Source: Carettochelys insculpta
Lineage: Eukaryota; Chordata; Testudines; Carettochelyidae
Direction: 5' to 3'
DNA length: 64,000 nucleotides
Assembly (NCBI RefSeq): GCF_033958435.1
Contig: NC_134137.1
Coordinates: forward strand, 222,435,501 to 222,499,500
This document shows, in pieces, positions 56,086 to 64,000 of the stretch; positions within the stretch are counted from its first letter, which is position 1; every line of letters begins with the position of its first letter. Both the position numbers and the translations under genes were made by a program. The notes under the pieces are model-generated. The model worked only from the letters and a program-made list of their open reading frames with translations. It had not been told where the DNA came from and did not search any database.

Positions 56086-57690
56086 AGACATTATGAGCCA
56101 CTGTCTTCAGTGGAAATTCCATCCTGGACACAAGGCTACAGACAAAGTTTTTACAAAACAACATATTAAAGACCAGAATTACTCTGAATGAACATTTTAA
56201 ATGCACTGATCCCTTTGACAGGAATTCATGGCTTCTAGAAAACTGGATAAAGAAGCCTCCTCTGTAGACCCACAGGTTGCATTGAGTAATGCAGGGCAGA
56301 CTCGACCACACTGTGCGCTGTTACTAAGCCACATGCAGTTCCTTTCTCTCATTGGAAAGAAGAATAATTCCCTCGGATCTGTCTGCATAAATTTCATTTT
56401 TTAAAAATGTGCTGCTGCTCTGGACTCCTCCTGTCCTGCATTACACTCTATATGGTGCTTTGCTAATATGATCCACTATGTAGCAGCTGCCCATCCACCC
56501 TTCTTCAGGCCACAGCAATATTAGAAATTTTTTTCCCCAAGAAGCAAGACCATCCCAGCAGTGGGACGGTCTTGAGAAGGCATATCATGAGATGAACTCC
56601 TCCATGCTGAAAACGTTCTCTTAGGATTTAAATAGGGCTGTGAATATTTTATTTCTAACATTTCTATTTTTAAAACAAGGGATTAAACTAATGGCAAAAG
56701 CAATATTCAGGTAAAGCATTAGGGCTATTGCTGCAGATAAAAGATTGGTCAGGGAAGATCCCTAAGTGAGTCCCTGTGGATGCAGGCTGCCTAGGCAGAG
56801 TTTGCGCACTATAATGTTTAAATACCATTCAGAAGTTTAAACACTAGTGACAAACCCAGCTAGGTTTAAAGCAAGATTTCCATTGCAAAACACCCCTGCG
56901 TGCTATCCTTGTTGACAGGCAACGCTAGGCACTGCTGTCAGCTACAGGCTACAAAAGGAAAATAAATAAATATACTGAAAGCTTAAGACACACAAACACA
57001 TGCAGAGAGAGAGAGGGAGAGATGCCCAATATTTCTCCTCACCCCGGTCTCAATCAAAAGATATTGCTCTGACTTCACGGGGCAGGACAGGGAAGATCAT
57101 CACACTGAAATGTGCCTGTAGTACATAATCTAGCAGGTCTGGCACTGCTCAAGACTGACTCTTGATCCCCTTTTGGTTGGCCTCGCTGGTCAAAAGTACT
57201 GAACAAGCAAGTCCTCTGCTGTGAAGGCAATATGGTGAGAACAATCAAACTGGGCAGGAATCCTTTATGCCCACAGTGTAAAAACAGAGGGGCAGAGTAC
57301 AAGTAGAAATTGTAGGTCTGTTCAGGGGAAGTGATGGCCAAGGGAGAGGATATAAAGGAACCAGAGAGAAGGTTAGGTGGGAATAAACAAAGAGAGGGGG
57401 GCACTGCAACTGCAAGGTGTGGGACGAAGAGACACAGTGTTAGGGAAAGAGAAATCTAAGGAGAAACGGCATAGATAAAGAGAGCACAGAGTCAGAAAGC
57501 AAGGGAGAAAAGAGGTCAAGGCACAGAAAGGGAGCCAGAGCAGAGAACAGAGAATGCGAAGATGATGATGAGGTGCAAGAGAATCAGTGGAGAGAAGGGG
57601 AGGAAAGAAAGGGCTGAGACAGGCAAGCTTCGTTCTCTAATACTTCCAGCATCTGCTCTGGAATAGACAGAAAAATATCCAGATAAAAAT
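56086..57690. other. Unique sequence, nothing recognised except a GA run
   Basis: No gene was recognised. A (GA)n run lies at about 57005-57022, and the stretch 57330-57620 is purine-rich. The word GTTGACAGGCAACGC (about 56910) resembles an RFX-type site, which could be chance. Confidence 0.4.
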
Positions 57691-57910
57691 AGAAGTCCTG
57701 TGACACTTGATAGACTAACAGATTTATTGGAGCATAAGCTTTCATGGGCAAAGTTCCACTCCATCAGATGCACGTCACACGCATCTGATGAAGTGGGTCT
57801 TTGCCCACAAAAGCTTATGCTCCAATAAATCTGTTAGGTTATAAGGTGTTACAGGACTTCTTGCTGTTTTTTGCAGATACAGACTAAAACGGCTACACCT
57901 CTGAGACTTG
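57691..57910. repeat. Palindromic repeat with 81-bp arms
   Basis: Arm 57691-57771 and arm 57781-57861 are reverse complements with few differences, around the loop ACGTCACAC. Beyond the right arm the sequence continues to about 57910 (CAGATACAGACTAAAACGG, CTACACCTCTGAGAC). The family recurs as a single arm at 29451. The right arm has CTGATGA (57785-57791), a GTGGG/CCCAC stem and AAAA where the left arm (reverse complement) keeps GAAA. Confidence 0.88.
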
Positions 57911-58759
57911 CACTCAAATAAAATTTGTACTAGACTATTTGGAGCCTTTCATCTCTTGGTCACTGGTCCAAAAATTCAGGCATACTTAGTAGTGACCAAA
58001 AGTCATTGCCCTCTGGTGGCTGTTCAGTGACTTCTGTGAAATAAGCGTAGAGTTGCAGTCTACTTTCCAGAGTACTAGTATCTCTGGCACATGAAAAGAA
58101 GTCCCAGCTTTCACCGATTGGAGATGATGCTGGCAGTCTCAGCAGAGTGAGGGACTAATCTTGAGAAATGTGGAGCACCTGCTATTCTAATTTACTGCCC
58201 TGGACTGGGCGGGGGCACAAAGACATTTGCTAGGAGCAATCATCAGTTTACAGCTCCGAGCAATGAACTCTCCCCTGGCCAAAAGAAATGGTCCCTCCAC
58301 ATCAGGGATGACTCCTGTTAATAGGTCAGAAAGGCAAAACAACCCACAGTGTAACTCTTGTGTGGGTAAAGAGCGGACGTCATGCTCTGGGGCTATCAAT
58401 CGCTAGCCGCCAGCTCCCATATGCATGCACAACCTCTCTCTTGCCCCACAGCAACGTCAGCTGAAGCTGTGACTGTTCTCCTAATTCAGTTACTAGAATT
58501 TAATTGCAAAGAGACACAGTAGATGGTTGGCTCTGTTTGAACCTACAGGAGTCACTGAAATCAACGAGAAATGTATTTAAAAAAAACCCCCAATTTAATT
58601 AGTCAGAATATTTTACAACAATTACTTTCCATTGACAAGCCCCGACACACCTTACTCAGTAACCATCAGATTGCTGTCTTTTTCCTCCACTCTCTCCCCG
58701 TGTCTCTTGGTGAACCCAATGGCAATAAACACAGACAGATGAAAACAAGGTTTTGGTAA
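57911..58759. other. Unique sequence, nothing recognised
   Basis: No gene or named repeat was identified here. Confidence 0.4.
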
Positions 58760-59270
58760 TTAGAACACTGAGGCTGACGGTTATTTGAATATCATTTTAG
58801 TCCTTCCAAGCAAATAGGTCCTTGGACTCCACAGCCCTGAGCTTCAGACAGAGGCAATGGTGATTATATTATGACATTACAGTGCAGACTGGCAGATCAG
58901 ACAAAGTGGATTTCACTCAGTAATTAAACTGCAGTATCTTTTGTCTAAAGTCCAGGGCAGGATTAATCGAAAGGTAGCTCTTTATCATTGCGATTAGTGC
59001 TGGGATTTGACGAGCAAGTCTGCAGATTCCCAATTTGATAGCTAGTCCTAAGCACCAGCCGATGGGGTCTGCACATCTGTCTAACTTGCAAAAAATAACC
59101 TCAGATTAAAAAGGATTTGCAAGGTTATACCCTTTCCTTTATTTTATTTGTAGCTGAAACAAATGCAGATCGATTAAAGCATTACATCTTCTGCTACTTT
59201 GCTTTGTGATCTGTGGATGACCATTTAAACAACCTGTTAATGCAAATCCCCGCCCCCCCCCACATCCAGT
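58760..59270. promoter_or_regulatory. Candidate conserved non-coding block
   Basis: Dense in homeodomain- and OTX/PITX-like words (CAGTAATTAAACTG, GGATTAATCG, TTGCGATTAG, GATCGATTAAAG), with no repeat signature and no coding frame. It is the strongest-looking candidate of this type in the window, but no comparison was possible. Confidence 0.35.
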
Positions 59271-61429
59271 TGTTGCCAGATATAAACATCACCTTCTCTG
59301 TCTCGTGAGTTTTAACCTTAAAAGTTTGAAAAGCACACTTGCCTGTGACAGGTAGGCAGTTTTTACGGGTGGAATGTCATTGGTGTCTACAGTACCTGTA
59401 TTTTCATTTAAAAACTGATATTCATTTTATTCTCAGATGGTGGAAATCAGCATCACTTCTTCATATCCAACAGACCTATGCTGCTTTACACCAGCTGAGG
59501 ATCTTGCCCTACATGTCTAGTTTTTATGGTTATATAATATAGCCAAACAATAATGGACTATGTGCAACTGATGATGTCTTTCTGACTCCACAGGGAGGGA
59601 GGGAGGGAGGAGAGAGAGAGCTCTGCCCAGAGCTTCTGGTTCTGCCCAGAGCTTTACCCAGCAGCAGGAAAGTGAAAACAAGCCAAAGCTGCCATTTATC
59701 CTCTTCCAAGACAGCTGTGAAATTGATAAAAAGCAGGTCAATTTCACTCTGCTGTTACCTGGGAAAACAACAGTAGAGGCAGATATTGAGGATATTCACT
59801 GGAGAGGATAACCCCAAAACAGAAGCAGAATAGAGAGCAGCCGTAAGAATTTCTGCTTTCCTTCTCCTCACAGCAGTCAGGAGACTGGGATGGGAGGATA
59901 TGGTATGGTGGTGGGGAGAGAGACATCATGTGAAAAACACAACTATGCACATAAAATCATAATAAAACTATTTTAAAATGTTACAAAATTACAATATTAC
60001 CCAAGAATATATGAATAAAATGAGAAAAATATGCCTTAAGTGAGCAACAAATGCAGATCACTAAAGCAGCAACAGCATATTAACACACACCAAGTCACCT
60101 GAAAAATATCATGGTTGCAAGTCAGGATTACCAAAGGGGTAATCGGCCTGGCCACAGTCAGTGTGTGGAACAGAACTGACACCTCATACCACGCCACTCT
60201 GACCTCTCTGGTCTGGTGAGATTTTAAAATGGGCAGGTTTGCCTGACCAAGTAATGAGTTAGCCAGGCAGGAAACTAACTAAATGCCACTATTATATTTC
60301 ACTCCAAAACCAAACAGAGGCTTTGAGAAAACCAGACCTAAACCACTGAAAAGAAGCTGCAAAAAACCCCAAAAGACTAACCAACTGGAGACAAGATAGC
60401 AAAAAATGAAATGCTGTGTCTGAAGTCAAATAGAAGAGGCACTACACAGACCTTTCAGATATAAAAGGTTTCACAAAACGATTGGTTGCTATGTGGGACC
60501 CTCCACTGCAAGTCGCTAGGATATTTAGGAAAAAAGAGTTTGTATATGTTCCAAGTCATGAACACAGAGTTACTCAGGGACAGAGGCATCCGCTAGGCTG
60601 TATTGGGCAGATCAGAGAGGGTGGCAGCATAACCCTGCACTTTGACACACATACCATAGGGCTGTTTGTTGGTCATGCTTGCAAAAGCAACATTCATCAA
60701 ACTGTTTCGTGAGGATAATCTGCCTGGCTGCACAAGGATCTCATCCATGGAAGGGCAGGCAGCTAGGGAGGGGAACACAGGATCTCTCCTCCACCCCCGC
60801 ACCAAAAAAAAAAAAAAATTCTGTAATGCTTAGGCAGCCTGCTGAGTTAGCGCTGCCTGAAGTTCTGAAAGGAGCTAATCCAAAAACCACCCAGACTAGA
60901 TTATGGTCTTAAACAGTAAGAGGTATGAAGGAGGAGGGACAAGGCAAGGGACTTCAGGGGACACACAGTGAACAGCATGATGGAGGAGAGACAAGGGACT
61001 TCCAGGCTAATGAGGAGCTGAAGTACAACAACTACTGAACAGACCAGAAACAAAAGACTGCAACATGTGCTTAATGTATAATGAAAAAGTTGTTGGAGGT
61101 CAAGCAATTATGTGTCATGGATCCAGCATTTTTTTAAAGTCATTTTATATTCACAACTGCTGCAACAACCTAGAGATGCCAGGGCTCAGCCCTGTCACAA
61201 GTTAAGCACTGGCCACAAGCCAAAACCTTGTTGATTAAATCAGTGCATCCTTGATACCTTTCATCTAGTGTTACGAACAGCAAAGGAGGGAACAACCAGT
61301 GGTAAAATGATTCCAAAAGTAACGGTAAATATGACTCTCAATCCAGTCCTAAAGGCCCAGAGGGTAGCGTTGTCAGGCATCCAGCTTTCAACTTGAATGC
61401 CCAGTTGAGAAGGGACCTTGGGAGCTCTT
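59271..61429. other. Unique sequence with an old palindromic repeat and GGGA run
   Basis: No gene was recognised. 59432-59515 is the old palindromic repeat shared with 26420. A (GGGA)n/(GA)n run lies at about 59592-59622, and an A-run at about 60806-60819. Confidence 0.4.
59432..59515. repeat. Old palindromic repeat, second copy
   Basis: TGGTGGAAATCAGCAT at the left mirrors ATGCTGCTTTACACCAGC at the right, then GAGGATCTTGCCC. It corresponds to the copy at 26420-26500. Confidence 0.5.
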
Positions 61430-62150
61430 GCAGACCAGGCAATTAAAAGTCCAGTCGGTGGTGCAATGTGGCTAAAGCAGGCTTCGTGCCTGCCATGGCT
61501 CTATGTTGACTGCTGCCAGGACCCACAGGTCCCTGTTGCCCTTTGGCATGTGTGTGACCAAGAAAGATTGGCACATGGCCCCTGCCCTGAGCATTAGCTC
61601 TGCAGCTCTCACTGGCTGGAAACTGTAGCAATGGGAACTCTGGGGGTGGTACCTGCTGGCACAGAGCCATCTGGCCATCCCTGCACCTAGGAGCTAGGTC
61701 ATGCCACCACTTCCAGGAGCTGCATGCAGACAGTGCAGGCAGGGAGCCTACTTTAACACCACTGGGAACTGCCTGAGGTAAGCCGGGCGCACATGGAGCC
61801 CACACCCTGAACCTCAGCGGGATGGGGATGTGGCAGGCAGTGTGTGTGCAACTGTGGTTAAAATGGTTTTAAATCATGTTTGGAATGAGCAAAAATAATT
61901 TTTCCTGCAAACTCACTCCTTCCCAAAGCCCACACCCCCACCCTCTGACCCAGCCCTGAGCCTGCTCCCACATCCAAACTCCATTCTGGATCCCACACAG
62001 CCTCCAACACCCCAATCCCCTACCCCAGCCCAGAGTCCCTCCCACACCATGACTCATTCATTTCTGGCCCCATCCTAGAGCCCATACTTCTGGACAAAAC
62101 CCTCACCCTCACCCCCCCCCCCACTCTCCAACCCCAGACCCAAGCCCACT
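61430..62150. repeat. GC-rich dispersed repeat with C-rich tail
   Basis: The body (61440-61860) contains TTCCAGGAGCTGCATG, GGCAGGGAGCC and CTGCCTGAGGTAAGCC. The tail (61895-62150) is a run of CCCACACCCCCACCC-like words. The tail resembles the reverse complement of 36130-36600. No protein similarity was seen, and the class is unknown. Confidence 0.5.
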
Positions 62151-62279
62151 GAAAGGCAGTGAGGGTCGAGGACAGTGAGCAATAGAGAGGGGATGAGACT
62201 GAGAAAAGTGGGTGGGGTAACAGGTGGGGCATGGGTGTGTGGTTTTGTGAATTAGGAAGTTAACAACCCTACCAGGGAG

Positions 62280-63500
62280 GATCCAGATGCATCAGCTGGT
62301 GTTACACCTTGAGGTCACAGGGCCACCGGCAGTCAAAATTCATCTCCCAAAAGAAGGTCCATTTCTGCAAATGACCTGAACTTTCTTCCCATTCCAAGTT
62401 CCTTTGCCTATATTGTTCAGATTTGAAAAAGACCCTCAGCACCTTAATCCCAGAGTTGCCCCTTGGCACTTGTTGAGACAATAATGGGCTGCACTGCTAA
62501 GAGCCCAGTAAAACTGAAAATCAAATTGCTTCTTAGCCCAATTAGTGTGGGCAGAAGATGCCTGTTCATACACTTGTAAACAAGCAATACGTGCCTGCAT
62601 GTCACTGACAGATGTGATAAAATACTGAGATATCAGCAGTGCAGGAAGACAGATGCTCTGGGGAAGCATCTGGCACCAGGGTGCAGGAAGGCCAGACAGA
62701 CAGCTTGGGGTTGGGGAGAGCAGAGAGAAGGAAGGGGTTCCAAACTCAGAGCTCCCAGACAGAGCATACCACTGATGAATGCCTCTGCAAATCGGGAAAC
62801 AGAGCCTAAGACTTCTCTTTTATATTTAGGGCAGTACAACTGTTATAGTACAGTTGTGAAATATACGAAGAGAACAGTGGCCAAATCCTTAGAGCTTCTA
62901 ATGTTTTTAAAAGATAACTGCGGTTAATTCTATCAAAGGTCTTCTCCTGATCCATTGAAACAAGTCTCTCATCCAGATCTGCTCACAGTACAAACACGAC
63001 AAATTAAAAACAAAACAAATGATCAAAAATACAGCCATTATGAATGCAATGTGTTTGATCCATGTGTGTAAAGACCCCAGACAGTCCTTCAGTCAATTGG
63101 TTAGGGTCCTGGATAAAATCTGATAAACAGAGAAGAGAACGGAAATAGGTCTCCAGTTCTGAGACACACAGAGGTCCTCTTTCTGTCCATCAGGGCATTG
63201 CCCTGCAGCAACTAAGGGGCAGCTCTTTCTCCAGCATATGCTCAAGCACAACTGGAAAAAAAGGCTAATAATATGACAGAAATACTAGCAAAATTCATAT
63301 AGAAGAGTATCAATACCTTGGACATTGCCTACAAAGTGGACTGCAACAGAGAGCTATTGTAGCAACAGCGGGGTGTTCAGACACTGCTATTCCTCCCCAG
63401 TCAGAGAGAGTAACCTTTGATCAAGTTCCTCCACTGTCAGCACATCAAAGAGTAGTGTAAAAGGAACCTGCTGTGTTCTGGAGCTTAGCAGTGTCAACCA
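62280..63500 (-). pseudogene. Tx1-like L1 LINE reverse transcriptase remnant
   Basis: On the minus strand from about 63350 down, blocks appear in RT order, in shifting frames: GNVQGIDTLLYEFC; LEKELPLSCCRAM; SQNWRPISVLFSVYQILS (about 63165-63110); MDQTHCIHNGCIFDHLF; ERLVSMDQEKTFDRINRSYL (about 62970-62905); SGMLCLGALSLEPL (about 62770). These are followed by QVYEQASSAHTNWAKK (about 62590-62540) and SSGHLQKWTFFWEMNF. The DQEKAFDR and LPLSCRRA type motifs are typical of the Tx1 group of L1. The catalytic YADD box is unrecognisable and stops are frequent, so it is dead. The upper boundary is uncertain. Confidence 0.78.
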
Positions 63501-64000
63501 TTAGATGATCATCTGACCATCACAGGGAAAAAATATGATGATGGTCCATAGACTTCCTTTTTCCCCAACACAGAGAGATAATTGCAGGAGTGTCATTATT
63601 GAGCAATGGAGTATAATGGACCTGAATCAGGGCTCCTTGCCCTTGTTTTCCACCAAATATCTCAGGAGCTTGTACTTCTCAGTTAAGGTTTGGTGAATCC
63701 ACACTGGGTTTCCCAAATCAAGGTGGCATCAATGTCCCAGATGTTTATTCCAGGACATTCATGACCAAAGCAAGGACTGTATGGCAGCCTGGCTACACTT
63801 ATGGCAGAACAGTTAGATCTGGATCTTTCTGATATCCCACTACTGTCTAATACATTATCCCACTACTGTTTCATACAGCGACATATGCTGATGTCAGTGT
63901 TCCCAAAACACAGCAATCATCTCAGTGAAATTCAAGTCCTGTCATAATTTGGTATTAAAGCACCAGCAGACAGCACAGAAAGAAAGACGGACAGACTCAT
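63501..64000. other. Unclassified, possibly more of the L1 remnant
   Basis: No gene was recognised. The region could be the further decayed upstream part of the LINE at 62280-63500, but I could not follow it with confidence. Confidence 0.35.

Noticed and set aside
57691..57861. Calling the palindromic repeat a functional ribozyme
   Set aside because: Core motifs are present but stem I and the cleavage position are not convincing, so it is listed only as a finding to test.
1..64000. CRISPR array, operon or bacterial gene cluster
   Set aside because: No regularly spaced direct repeats with unique spacers. Everything points to a vertebrate nuclear genome.

Overview
The window looks like non-coding DNA of a reptile, most likely a hidden-necked (cryptodiran) turtle. 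This rests on a tRNA-headed SINE with a CR1-type tail (48080-48271), several CR1 LINE copies of different ages, DIRS-type tyrosine-recombinase retrotransposons, and PIF/Harbinger transposons with their MITEs. The species call is an inference from repeat content. I find no convincing host protein-coding exon on either strand and no free-standing RNA gene. All long meaningful reading frames belong to mobile elements. The rest is AT-rich sequence with old decayed repeats, microsatellites and a few stretches that could be conserved regulatory DNA.

Layout. 1-4783: unique sequence, a MITE (613-1035) and a DIRS RNase H/recombinase fragment on the minus strand (2230-3010). 4784-6919: a decayed PIF/Harbinger transposon with perfect TTA target duplications. 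6923-10840: unique sequence including a candidate conserved block. 10845-12700: a CR1 LINE inserted into an older CR1. 12727-13417: an internally deleted relative of the large Harbinger. 18500-19126: two MITEs with 3-bp target duplications. 20026-24614: a large two-gene Harbinger with a transposase on the plus strand and a Myb/SANT-like DNA-binding protein on the minus strand, converging, each with one recognisable intron. 27655-28093: another MITE. 29020-32870: a decayed endonuclease/RT LINE on the minus strand, itself hit by a palindromic repeat. 35000-36900: GC-rich repeats including an inverted duplication. 43473-43822: another MITE. 43830-46700: old CR1 pieces. 48080-48271: the SINE. 50259-56085: a CR1 split by a 4.45 kb DIRS element. 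57691-57910: an 81-bp-armed palindromic repeat with a hammerhead-like core. 61430-62150: a GC-rich repeat. 62280-63500: a Tx1-like L1 reverse transcriptase remnant.

How the parts relate. The Harbinger transposase and Myb-like protein form the usual two-protein set of this superfamily. The deletion derivative and the MITEs carry related ends (core GTCTACAC) and TTCGAA-type internal motifs, so they look like non-autonomous dependants. The SINE tail resembles the 3' end of the CR1 at 50259, which fits mobilisation by CR1. The DIRS copy keeps an open tyrosine recombinase and its terminal structure but has lost its reverse transcriptase. The nested insertions give a local order of events: old CR1, then younger CR1 (10845-12700), and CR1, then DIRS (50259-56085).

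Limits: everything was read by eye. Boundaries of old repeats are approximate, and family names finer than superfamily are not claimed unless stated.
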